From positions 1-6,397 of the forward strand of contig JASKZZ010000478.1 in assembly GCA_030147335.1 (NCBI GenBank): a DNA stretch of 6,397 nt, read 5' to 3'. The notes below the pieces were generated by a model, which ran no database searches, was not told the origin of the DNA, and saw nothing but the letters and a program-made list of their open reading frames with translations. The first letter of the stretch is position 1; each line of letters begins with the position of its first letter. This document shows, one piece after another, positions 1 through 6,396 of this stretch. Position numbers and translations under genes: made by a program. The stretch comes from Herpetosiphonaceae bacterium (GTDB lineage: Bacteria > Chloroflexota > Chloroflexia > Chloroflexales > Kallotenuaceae).

Positions 1-1
1 T

Positions 2-661
2 GCCAGCGAAAGCCCAACGGATCAGGCAGCTGCACATCGCTACGACGGCTACTTCAACCGCTGGTTTCTCGATCCGCTGTATGGGCGGGGCTATCCTCAG
101 GATATGCTTGAGCTGTATGGCGATCGCGTTCCCGTGACGGAAGAGGCCGACTTTGATACGATTGCTGCGCCAACCGATTTCCTTGGCCTCAACTACTACA
201 ATCCCACCTTTATCCACGATAAGCCGGATGGCGGTGTGCTGCGAACCGGATCAACACGCTGGCCCGGCGAGTACACCGTAATGGATTGGCTTGTGTATCC
301 GCAGGGCTTGTACGATCAATTGCTGCGGGTGCCACGGGATTATTCTGTCAATGCGCTCTATATTACCGAAAATGGGGCTGCCTACGACGATCAGCTGGAT
401 AATGATGGGCATGTTCATGACGTGGAGCGAGCCAGCTACTACCGGCAGCACCTCGCAGCAGCACAGCGAGCGATTGCTAATGGTGCGCCCTTGAAGGGCT
501 ATTTTGCCTGGTCGTTGATGGATAATTTCGAGTGGGCCTTTGGTTATACCCGTCGCTTCGGCATCATCTATGTCGATTACGAAACGCAACAACGAACGAT
601 CAAGGATAGCGGACACCAATATCGCGATATAATCGCTGCCAATGCCGTCGTTGAGCGTTAG
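2..661 (+). CDS. GH1 family beta-glycosidase (beta-glucosidase-like), C-terminal part
   Basis: The 3' part of a glycoside hydrolase family 1 gene; the reading frame is open from base 2 and ends at TAG 659-661, giving 219 visible residues. GH1 proteins are usually about 440-480 aa, so roughly the N-terminal half, including the TFNEP-type acid/base motif, lies upstream of the window. Visible hallmarks: a segment NRWFLDPLYGRGYP near the left edge, FLGLNYY, the nucleophile motif ITENG with its Glu at codon 368-370, and WSLMDNFEW, whose Glu-Trp pair contacts the glycone in this family. The C-terminus (GYTRRFGIIYVDY followed by a short helix) is normal and complete. By family, it hydrolyses beta-linked gluco-, galacto- or xylo-oligosaccharides, usually in the cytoplasm. 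Its position before xylA and xylB suggests a role in hemicellulose or cellulose oligosaccharide breakdown. The exact substrate cannot be read from the sequence, and 204 bp separate it from xylA, so co-transcription is uncertain. Confidence 0.95.
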   Translation, partial: ASESPTDQAAAHRYDGYFNRWFLDPLYGRGYPQDMLELYGDRVPVTEEADFDTIAAPTDFLGLNYYNPTFIHDKPDGGVLRTGSTRWPGEYTVMDWLVYPQGLYDQLLRVPRDYSVNALYITENGAAYDDQLDNDGHVHDVERASYYRQHLAAAQRAIANGAPLKGYFAWSLMDNFEWAFGYTRRFGIIYVDYETQQRTIKDSGHQYRDIIAANAVVER

Positions 662-730
662 ACGTCTGTGCCCTAGCAGTGGCTAGAAGATGCTTGGGAT
701 GACGTATGTACACAAGATGTATAACGATCT

Positions 731-764
731 TTCCGGTTAAGGTCACGACCAAGCCTTAACGGAA
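731..764 (+). other. Intergenic hairpin with one bulge, after the GH1 gene
   Basis: Inverted repeat with arms TTCCGGTTAAGG (731-742) and CCTTAACGGAA (754-764). The arms pair over 11 bp with a single bulged G in the left arm, and the loop is 11 nt. It lies 70 bp after the GH1 stop and 100 bp before the xylA start. No T-run follows on either strand, so it is not a classical intrinsic terminator. It could be a transcript-end hairpin for the GH1 message or a two-part binding site for a sugar-responsive repressor. A small 5-bp inverted repeat, CTAGC/GCTAG (673-686), lies nearer the GH1 stop and is probably chance. Confidence 0.4.
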
Positions 765-800
765 CGAGCAGCCTTCTGCCCCACAAAGATCGAACTCGAT

Positions 801-829
801 GAGGCGTTCGCTCGCAAAAAAAACGCCTC
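801..829 (+). promoter_or_regulatory. Hairpin with A8 tract just upstream of the xylA ribosome-binding site
   Basis: Perfect 8-bp inverted repeat GAGGCGTT (801-808) and AACGCCTC (822-829), with a 13-nt loop that runs into an A8 tract (816-823). It ends 20 bp before the xylA ribosome-binding site. If transcription starts upstream, it would fold in the xylA 5' leader; alternatively it may be an operator. It lacks a T-run on the + strand, so it should not terminate transcription into xylA. Its function is inferred from position only. Confidence 0.35.
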
Positions 830-849
830 CTGTTATATCGCAATCTATC

Positions 850-858
850 AGGAAAGGA
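850..858 (+). promoter_or_regulatory. Ribosome-binding site of xylA
   Basis: Purine-rich AGGAAAGGA ends 6 nt before ATG 865. This decides the start: the in-frame ATG at 799 has no comparable site, lies next to the leader hairpin, and would add 22 residues (MRRSLAKKTPP...) that do not belong to the xylose isomerase family. Confidence 0.75.
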
Positions 859-864
859 TGCGCT

Positions 865-2022
865 ATGCCGGCATCGTATGATCCACAGAAAAGCGACAAG
901 TTCACTTTTGGCTTATGGACAGTAGGCAACGTCGGACGTGATCCGTTTGGCGAGCCGGTTAGGAAACCGCTTTCCCCCGTTGAAATTGTACATTTATTGG
1001 GCGAGGTTGGTGCGTACGGTGTCAACTTCCATGATAACGATCTTGTGCCGATTGATGCCACCGCTGCTGAACGCGACCGGATTGTGACCGACTTCCGGGG
1101 CGCTTTGGAGCAAACCGACCTTGTTGTTCCGATGGCTACCACCAATCTGTTTACCGATCCCGCCTTTAAGGATGGTGCATTTACCTCGAATGATCCTCAA
1201 GTACGTGCCTATGCACTGCAAAAGACGATGCGCTCGATGGATCTTGGCGTAGAGTTAGGCGCAAAGGTGTATGTCTTTTGGGGTGGCCGCGAGGGTGTTG
1301 AGTCGGACGCAACAAAAAATCCTGCCGAGAGCATCAAGCGTTTTCGGGAAGCAATGAATTTCCTGTGTGCGTATTCCAAGAATCAGGGTTACGATCTTCG
1401 CTTTGCCTTGGAGCCGAAGCCGAACGAGCCACGCGGCGATATTTTCCTGGCGACGGTCGGCCACGCGCTCGCGTTCATTGAGACGCTTGACCAGCCGGAG
1501 ATGGTTGGTGTCAATCCCGAGGTTGCACACGAAACAATGGCTGGTCTCAACTTCCTGCATGGCGTCGCTCAAGCGTGGGAGTCGGGCAAGCTGTTCCACA
1601 TCGACTTGAATGATCAAGCGCCTGGACGCTATGACCAGGACTTCCGATTCGGCATGGTCAACCCAAAGATCGCCTTCTTTCTGGTCAAGTTCCTGGAAGA
1701 TGTTGGCTATGATGGCAACCGCCACTTCGACGCACACGCCTTCCGCACCGAAGATTATGAAGGCGTCAAGGACTTTGCGCGCGGCTGCATGCGGACCTAC
1801 CTGATCTTGCGTGAAAAGGCACGGCAATGGAACGAGGACCGCGAGATCCAAGCATTGCTTGCCGAAATCAACGCAGGCAATCAGCAGCCGTTCGTGTTCA
1901 GCGCAGGCACAGCACAAGAACTGAAGGCGCGACAATTCGATCGTCATGCATTGGGGGCGCGAGGTTTGCCGTATGAACGGCTTGACCAACTGACCATTGA
2001 ACTGTTGCTCGGCGTGCGGTGA
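865..2022 (+). CDS. xylA: Xylose isomerase, short actinobacterial-type (class I)
   Basis: Cytoplasmic TIM-barrel enzyme that converts D-xylose to D-xylulose (and glucose to fructose) using two divalent metals. The product is 385 aa, matching the short class I enzymes known from Streptomyces and Actinoplanes (about 388-394 aa) and not the longer (about 440 aa) class II type. Motifs in order: FTFGLWTVGNVGRDPFG (14-30), the FHDND catalytic base region with H56 and D59, WGGREG (139-144), EPKPNEPRGD (183-192) with metal ligand E183 and catalytic K185, NPEVAHE (217-223) with E219 and H222, HIDLND (245-250) with D247, YDQD (256-259) with D257 and D259, and HFDAH (287-291) with D289. All expected metal ligands are present, so the enzyme should be active. 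The C-terminal arm (from about residue 320) that wraps neighbouring subunits of the tetramer is complete, ending in LLGVR. xylB follows 117 bp downstream, a classic pairing. Start chosen at ATG 865 from the ribosome-binding site and family length. Confidence 0.98.
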   Translation: MPASYDPQKSDKFTFGLWTVGNVGRDPFGEPVRKPLSPVEIVHLLGEVGAYGVNFHDNDLVPIDATAAERDRIVTDFRGALEQTDLVVPMATTNLFTDPAFKDGAFTSNDPQVRAYALQKTMRSMDLGVELGAKVYVFWGGREGVESDATKNPAESIKRFREAMNFLCAYSKNQGYDLRFALEPKPNEPRGDIFLATVGHALAFIETLDQPEMVGVNPEVAHETMAGLNFLHGVAQAWESGKLFHIDLNDQAPGRYDQDFRFGMVNPKIAFFLVKFLEDVGYDGNRHFDAHAFRTEDYEGVKDFARGCMRTYLILREKARQWNEDREIQALLAEINAGNQQPFVFSAGTAQELKARQFDRHALGARGLPYERLDQLTIELLLGVR

Positions 2023-2048
2023 GCCGATAGACCGGAAAATTGCCGCCT

Positions 2049-2088
2049 CGGTCGTGTTGCATAGGCACGCCCGAAGTCGCGTTTTTTT
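2049..2088 (+). terminator. Weak hairpin plus T7 run between xylA and xylB (possible partial terminator or attenuator)
   Basis: An imperfect stem pairs 2048-2056 with 2066-2074 (8 of 9 positions, one T/C mismatch, 9-nt loop), followed after 7 nt by T7 at 2082-2088. The gap before the T-run and the mismatch make it weaker than a standard intrinsic terminator. Competing pairings exist: TAGGC (2062-2066) with GCCTA (2089-2093), and CCGAAGT (2071-2077) with ACTTCGG (2100-2106), which would enclose the T-run and remove terminator shape. This could lower xylB and GH3 expression relative to xylA. Function is inference. Confidence 0.3.
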
Positions 2089-2122
2089 GCCTACCGATAC
2101 ACTTCGGCCAGGTGTTGTGCGT

Positions 2123-2128
2123 AAGGAG
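2123..2128 (+). promoter_or_regulatory. Ribosome-binding site of xylB
   Basis: AAGGAG lies 11 nt before ATG 2140 and 5 nt before an in-frame TTG at 2134. Neither spacing is ideal. ATG 2140 is preferred because it gives MSYVLGLDVGTSGAK, the normal xylulokinase N-terminus; the TTG would add only two residues. Confidence 0.6.
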
Positions 2129-2139
2129 CAGGATTGTTT

Positions 2140-3651
2140 ATGTCCTACGTGCTCGGCTTAGATGTGGGCACCAGCGGCGCGAAAGCCGTGCTGGTAACAA
2201 CTGATGGACGTGTCACTGCGACAGCTACCGAAGAATATCCGTTGTCCAATCCGCGTCCGCTGTGGAGCGAGCAAGATCCCTCGGACTGGTGGCGTGGCAG
2301 CATAGCAGCAATTCAGCGCGTGATAGCAGCGGCAAGCATTCCGGTTGATGCGATTGCCGGAATCGGGTTGACGGGTCAGATGCACGGGGCGGTCTTTTTA
2401 GATGAGCGTAATACGGTGATTCGTCCAGCGATGCTGTGGAACGACGGCCGAACCGGCCCGCAGTGCGACGAAATTACCGAACGGGTTGGTTCAGAGCGAT
2501 TGATTGCGCTGGCAGGCAATCCAGCACTGGCAGGGTTTCAAGCGCCAAAGGTGCTGTGGCTTCGTGAGCATGAGCCGGAGCATTTTGCTCGCGTACGGCG
2601 ATTATTGCTGCCGAAAGACTTTATCCGGCTCAAGCTAACTGGCGAATACGCGAGCGATGCTTCAGATGCTGCAGGCACACTCCTGCTCGATCTCAAGCAG
2701 CGTGACTGGTCTGATGAAATTTTGCAGGCGCTGGAAATCCCGCGTGCGTGGCTGCCGCGTGTCTACGAAGGGCCGGAGGTGACAGGGAAACTGCGCCAGG
2801 AAGTTGCGGAAGAGCTTGGACTTCCGGTTGGCCTGCCCGTTGTTGCAGGCGGTGGTGATAACGCAGCGGCCGCCATTGGCACCGGCATCATACGTGACGG
2901 CGTTATAAGCTCGTCGCTTGGCACCAGCGGTGTGTTGTTCGCGCACAGCGATGCCATTCGCCTCGATCCGGAAGGGCAATTACACGCGTTTTGTCACTCG
3001 GTTCCAGGCGCGTATCACCTGATGGCGGTGACGTTAAGCGCTGGTGGAGCATTTCAATGGCTGCGAAATACGCTGCGTGCGCTGCAGCCCAACATGAGTT
3101 ACGACCAACTGGTCGAGCTAGCTGAGACAACACCGCCTGGTGCTGAAGGGTTGATCTTTTTACCCTACCTTTCAGGTGAGCGCACACCTCATCGCGATCC
3201 GCTTGCGCGAGGTGCATTTGTTGGTCTTACGCTGCGCCATGGGGTTGGACACATGGTTCGCGCCGTACTCGAAGGAGTGGTCTTTAGCTTACGTGACGGC
3301 TTGACCATTATGCGCGAGCTTGGCCTCAATCTGGACGAAGTGCGCGCTATTGGGGGCGGAGCACGCAGCACACTATGGCGGCAACTCCAGGCGGATATTT
3401 TGGGCCAGCCAATCACCACGATGGCTGTAGAGGAGGGTCCCGCCTTCGGTGCAGCACTACTGGCAGGAGTAGGCGCGGGCATCTATCCTGACGTTACCGC
3501 AGCGGTGATGGCTGGTGTCGCGACAGTTAATACGATCGAGCCTGATCCCAAAGCTCTCGCGCGCTACGATGAACTCTACGACATATACCGGCAGCTGTAT
3601 CCTGCATTGAAACCCGCGTTCGGGAGCCTTAGTCAAGCAGCAGAAAGATAA
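2140..3651 (+). CDS. xylB: Xylulokinase (FGGY carbohydrate kinase family)
   Basis: ATP-dependent cytoplasmic kinase that phosphorylates D-xylulose to D-xylulose 5-phosphate, feeding the pentose phosphate pathway. The product is 503 aa, close to the usual 480-510 aa. The FGGY N-terminal domain (about 3-245) carries the phosphate-binding motif DVGTSGAKAV (8-17), the sugar-binding GLTGQMHG (76-83, Met-His as in E. coli XylB) and MLWNDGRT (98-105). The sequence GGGDNAAAAIGTG (237-249) contains D240, equivalent to the catalytic base Asp233 of E. coli XylB. The C-terminal domain (about 255-445) has SLGTSGV (259-265), YLSGERTPH (343-351), GLTLRHG (362-368), IGGGARSTLWRQLQADILG (404-422) for adenine-nucleotide binding, and GPAFGAALLAG (433-443). 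The MHG and GGGDN motifs and the adjacent xylA point to xylulose and not glycerol, ribulose or gluconate. It is complete with no frameshift. The GH3 gene starts 53 bp downstream, so the two are probably co-transcribed. Confidence 0.96.
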   Translation: MSYVLGLDVGTSGAKAVLVTTDGRVTATATEEYPLSNPRPLWSEQDPSDWWRGSIAAIQRVIAAASIPVDAIAGIGLTGQMHGAVFLDERNTVIRPAMLWNDGRTGPQCDEITERVGSERLIALAGNPALAGFQAPKVLWLREHEPEHFARVRRLLLPKDFIRLKLTGEYASDASDAAGTLLLDLKQRDWSDEILQALEIPRAWLPRVYEGPEVTGKLRQEVAEELGLPVGLPVVAGGGDNAAAAIGTGIIRDGVISSSLGTSGVLFAHSDAIRLDPEGQLHAFCHSVPGAYHLMAVTLSAGGAFQWLRNTLRALQPNMSYDQLVELAETTPPGAEGLIFLPYLSGERTPHRDPLARGAFVGLTLRHGVGHMVRAVLEGVVFSLRDGLTIMRELGLNLDEVRAIGGGARSTLWRQLQADILGQPITTMAVEEGPAFGAALLAGVGAGIYPDVTAAVMAGVATVNTIEPDPKALARYDELYDIYRQLYPALKPAFGSLSQAAER

Positions 3652-3689
3652 TCGGCTGCACGGAAACAAGCAACTACATGAATAACTAC

Positions 3690-3696
3690 AAGGAGG
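3690..3696 (+). promoter_or_regulatory. Strong ribosome-binding site of the GH3 gene
   Basis: AAGGAGG, near-perfect complement to the 16S rRNA 3' end, sits 8 nt before ATG 3705. This fixes the start at 3705. The in-frame ATG at 3678 would place this motif inside the coding region and has no such site of its own. Confidence 0.85.
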
Positions 3697-3704
3697 GGCG
3701 TGAA

Positions 3705-6089
3705 ATGGCCGAGTCCAGACCACGCTATACAGACCCGACTGAACTAATTTCGAGCCGTGTCGAGGACCTACTCGAACGGATGACCCTTGACGAAAAGATT
3801 GCGCAACTGGGGTGTGTATGGAGCACTGCGCTTGTTAACGGGGCAAACTTTGATCCTGACACGGCAGCTGCAAAAATGCCGTTTGGAATTGGTCAGATTA
3901 CCCGTATCGGTGCTTCAACAGGACTGCGACCGGTGGAAAGTGCCGAGTTTATGAATGCCATTCAAAAGGTGGCCGTGGAGCAGACACGGCTGGGCATTCC
4001 GATCTTTGTCCACGAGGAGTCGACGGGCGGCTTCTTGCACCGCGATGCTACCGTCTTCCCGCAAGGGATCGGTCTCGCCGCAACGTGGGACCCCGCATTA
4101 CTTGAACGTGTTGCTGGTGTTATCCGTGACCAGATGTTGGCGGTAGGTGCGCGTCTTGCGCTTGCGCCGGTACTGGATGTGGCGCGCGATCCGCGTTGGG
4201 GCCGTGTCGAGGAAACCTACGGCGAAGATCCGGTATTGAGTGGCGTCCTTGGTACCGCCTATGTTCGTGGCTTACAAACCGACGATCTCCAACACGGAGT
4301 TGTGGCAACCGGCAAGCACTTTTTGGGCTACGCGATGTCGGAGGGCGGACGCAACTGGGCGCCAGTGCAGCTTGGGCCGCGTGAACTGCGCGAAGTGTAT
4401 GCCGAGCCGTTCGCCGCCGCGATACGTGATGCCGGGCTAGCCGCGATGATGAACTCATACGCCTCAGTTGACGGCGTAGCGTGCGCCGGCAGTCCAGAAG
4501 TGTTGACGGGAATGCTTCGTGACGAGCTTGGCTTTGAAGGCGCGGTAGTCGCCGACTATTTTTCGGTCGCGCAGTTGTGTTCGTTCCACCGTGTTGCGGC
4601 AACGCAAGGTGAAGCGGCAGCCGTGGCGCTGCGAGCCGGTTTGGACATGGAGCTACCCGCAACAGATTTTTACGGCGAACCGCTCAAAGCAGAGGTTGAG
4701 GCTGGACGGCTGCCGATCGACGTTGTCGTTATTGCGGTTCGTCGCGTGCTAACGATGAAGTTCAAGCTTGGCTTGTTCGAGAACCCATACGTAAACGCCG
4801 AAGCTGCAAGCAATGTATTCCAAACGCCTGACCAGCGCGCTCTGGCACGCGAGGTCGTTGCGAAGTCGGCGATCCTGCTTAGCAACGATGACGTGCTTCC
4901 GCTGGCCGCAACACATACACGCATTGCCGTAATCGGGCCAGGCGCCGACGACCAACGTCTGCTCCAAGGCGACTACCATTATCCTGCTCATCTTGAGATT
5001 GTGTATGCTGCCAAGGAAAATACAGCAGAGGTTAATCTTCTGGAAACCAACGCCGGTAGCGAGCTGCTGCCACAGGCTGGTGGAGCATTTCAGCCCGGAC
5101 CATACTACACTCCGCATGTAACGCCACTTGCCGGTCTACGTGAAGCGCTTGGGGGTGAGGTCGAGCTACTGTATTCCAAAGGCTGCGACGTATTTGGTAA
5201 CGACCGATCCGGCTTCGATGAGGCTATACAAGCGGCACGCGATGCAGATGTAGCAGTCGTTGTTGTTGCAGGAAAGAGTGGTCTGGTGCGACCAGTTACC
5301 GTTGGCGAGGCGAACGATGCCGCCGACTTGGATCTTACAGGTGTTCAACAAGAGCTGGTCGAAGCGGTAGCAGGAGCTGGAAGGCCACTGGTTGTGGTTG
5401 TGCTGAGCGGACGGGTGCACACACTGACACAGGTAGTCGAGCGAGCAAACGCCGTCGTTCAGCTGTTCCCGCCAGGCGAAGAAGGTGGCAATGGATTGGC
5501 CGACGTGCTGACTGGCGTCGTATCGCCAAGTGGACGTTTGCCGGTTTCACTGCCAAGAATGGTTGGACAGGTACCGATTCACCATGGCGTTCGCGCAGGC
5601 GGTGACAAAGCCATGTTTTTCGGCGATTACACCGATTGCCCGCCGACGCCGCTCTTTCCGTTCGGTCACGGCTTGAGCTATACCAGCTTCGCGTACGACA
5701 ATTTCGCCGTCGAAGCGTCTACTACCGATGAGCCAATCACGGTCTCAGTGGATGTAACTAACAACGGTCAGCGACCGGGCGACGAGATTGTGCAACTCTA
5801 CTGCCGTGACGACGTTGCGTCGACAGCGCGCCCCAACCAGCTACTACTTGGTTTCGCACGCGTATCGCTCGAGCCTGAACAAACTAAACAGGTAACGTTT
5901 AGGGTACATCCTTCGCGGCTCGCGTTTTACGATCCAAAAATGCGCTTTGTGACCGAGCCGGGCAGCTTTACCTTCAGCATTGGCGCGTCCTCGTCCGACA
6001 TCAGGATGCAGCAAGTTGTAACTCTTACCGGTGAGGTTGTGGAGTTCCGGCAGCGCGAGATCGTGGCGACCGACGTGGTCGTCGAATGA
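3705..6089 (+). CDS. GH3 family beta-glycosidase, probable beta-xylosidase
   Basis: A complete 794-aa glycoside hydrolase family 3 enzyme that removes terminal beta-linked sugars from short oligosaccharides with retention. Domain order: N-terminal TIM barrel (about 18-360), alpha/beta sandwich domain (about 385-655) and fibronectin III-like domain (about 675-765). Visible motifs: RDPRWGRVEETYGEDP (161-176), GKHF (203-206), the nucleophile motif VVADYFSV with D284, GEANDAADLDLTGVQQ (534-549) in which E535 is the likely acid/base, PPGEEGGNGLADVL (589-602), PSGRLPVSLP (608-617) and FPFGHGLSYTSF (651-662). There is no signal peptide or membrane segment, so it should be cytoplasmic and act on imported oligomers. 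GH3 members vary between beta-glucosidase, beta-xylosidase and arabinosidase. The overall sequence style and the xylA-xylB neighbours favour beta-xylosidase, but this is inference. Position 283 is Ala where many GH3 enzymes have Ser (SDW/SDY); the catalytic Asp itself is intact. The 53-bp gap after xylB and strong ribosome-binding site suggest it is in the xyl operon. Confidence 0.95.
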   Translation: MAESRPRYTDPTELISSRVEDLLERMTLDEKIAQLGCVWSTALVNGANFDPDTAAAKMPFGIGQITRIGASTGLRPVESAEFMNAIQKVAVEQTRLGIPIFVHEESTGGFLHRDATVFPQGIGLAATWDPALLERVAGVIRDQMLAVGARLALAPVLDVARDPRWGRVEETYGEDPVLSGVLGTAYVRGLQTDDLQHGVVATGKHFLGYAMSEGGRNWAPVQLGPRELREVYAEPFAAAIRDAGLAAMMNSYASVDGVACAGSPEVLTGMLRDELGFEGAVVADYFSVAQLCSFHRVAATQGEAAAVALRAGLDMELPATDFYGEPLKAEVEAGRLPIDVVVIAVRRVLTMKFKLGLFENPYVNAEAASNVFQTPDQRALAREVVAKSAILLSNDDVLPLAATHTRIAVIGPGADDQRLLQGDYHYPAHLEIVYAAKENTAEVNLLETNAGSELLPQAGGAFQPGPYYTPHVTPLAGLREALGGEVELLYSKGCDVFGNDRSGFDEAIQAARDADVAVVVVAGKSGLVRPVTVGEANDAADLDLTGVQQELVEAVAGAGRPLVVVVLSGRVHTLTQVVERANAVVQLFPPGEEGGNGLADVLTGVVSPSGRLPVSLPRMVGQVPIHHGVRAGGDKAMFFGDYTDCPPTPLFPFGHGLSYTSFAYDNFAVEASTTDEPITVSVDVTNNGQRPGDEIVQLYCRDDVASTARPNQLLLGFARVSLEPEQTKQVTFRVHPSRLAFYDPKMRFVTEPGSFTFSIGASSSDIRMQQVVTLTGEVVEFRQREIVATDVVVE

Positions 6090-6122
6090 CACGAAAAAGC
6101 CCAGGAGTGTAACAGTGTCAGT

Positions 6123-6162
6123 TGAGCAGCAATGGTAGTCATCGACCTACCATTGCTGCTCA
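6123..6162. terminator. Perfect 16-bp inverted repeat between convergent genes, likely bidirectional transcript end
   Basis: Arms TGAGCAGCAATGGTAG (6123-6138) and CTACCATTGCTGCTCA (6147-6162) are perfectly complementary, with an 8-nt loop. The structure begins 33 bp after the GH3 stop and its right arm abuts the stop codon of the minus-strand gene (6163-6165). A further outer repeat, CAGTTGA (6119-6125) with TCAACTG (6171-6177), partly overlaps it. No T-run follows on either strand and the stem is about half GC, so it is not a textbook intrinsic terminator. Position and symmetry still make a shared transcript-end or mRNA-stabilising hairpin the best reading. Confidence 0.6.
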
Positions 6163-6396
6163 TTATCCAGTCAACTGCGAAATGATTGCGTCTACATCGT
6201 AGACACAGCCACCCCAAATACCACCGCTGGCATTTTGGAGTGCAGCCCATAATCGTGTATCGTCCGGCAGGTCCTTGTCCGGTGCTAGGTCGAAGCGCAT
6301 TGGACGTGAAGCAAGCACTCGTGTGCCTTCGTCCGCCCCAAATATCTCCCCACCGTGGCCAACCAGGTCGACACTGCCGACAAGATTATGTCGATC
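6163..6396 (-). CDS. Unidentified protein, C-terminal 77 residues (partial, runs off the window)
   Basis: Reading from the right edge on the minus strand, one frame is open from 6396 to a TAA at 6165-6163, followed directly by TGA at 6162-6160. No start codon is expected in view because the gene enters from outside. The visible peptide is 77 aa, with segments VGSVDLVGHGGEIFGADEG (6-24), RVLASRPMRFDLAPD (26-40), LWAALQNASGGIWGGCVYDV (49-68) and a terminal DAIISQLTG. Balanced composition, Gly-rich turns and amphipathic stretches look like real protein, unlike the Cys/Trp/Arg-rich product of the overlapping minus-strand frame. I do not recognise the family and assign no function. It has no obvious membrane segment. 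It is convergent with the GH3 gene, so it is not part of the xyl operon and may mark the cluster's right border. Confidence 0.7.
   Translation of the reverse strand, partial: DRHNLVGSVDLVGHGGEIFGADEGTRVLASRPMRFDLAPDKDLPDDTRLWAALQNASGGIWGGCVYDVDAIISQLTG

Noticed and set aside
694..725. Possible promoter with TTGGGA (694-699) and TATAAC (720-725)
   Set aside because: The 20-bp spacer is too long for a standard housekeeping promoter and the -35 match is poor; not enough to call.
799..864. Upstream ATG extension of xylA
   Set aside because: It adds 22 residues foreign to the family and lacks a ribosome-binding site, while ATG 865 has one at good spacing.
858..881. Seven-codon open frame (MRYAGIV) overlapping the xylA start
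   Set aside because: Its ATG overlaps the xylA ribosome-binding site and there is no separate signal for its translation; probably chance.
1255..1989. Long minus-strand open frame (244 codons) opposite xylA
   Set aside because: It is fully antisense to a clearly recognised xylA with all catalytic motifs, and its translation is Cys/His/Leu-rich with no recognisable domain; a shadow of codon bias.
4120..4662. Minus-strand open frame (180 codons) opposite the GH3 catalytic barrel
   Set aside because: It lies wholly inside the GH3 coding region and its product is Arg/Pro/Ser-rich low-complexity sequence, typical of an antisense shadow.
5927..6250. Minus-strand open frame of 107 codons spanning the GH3 end and the intergenic hairpin
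   Set aside because: It overlaps the GH3 C-terminus and the palindrome, has an unnatural Cys/Trp/Arg-rich start, and is in a different frame from the better supported minus-strand gene ending at 6163.
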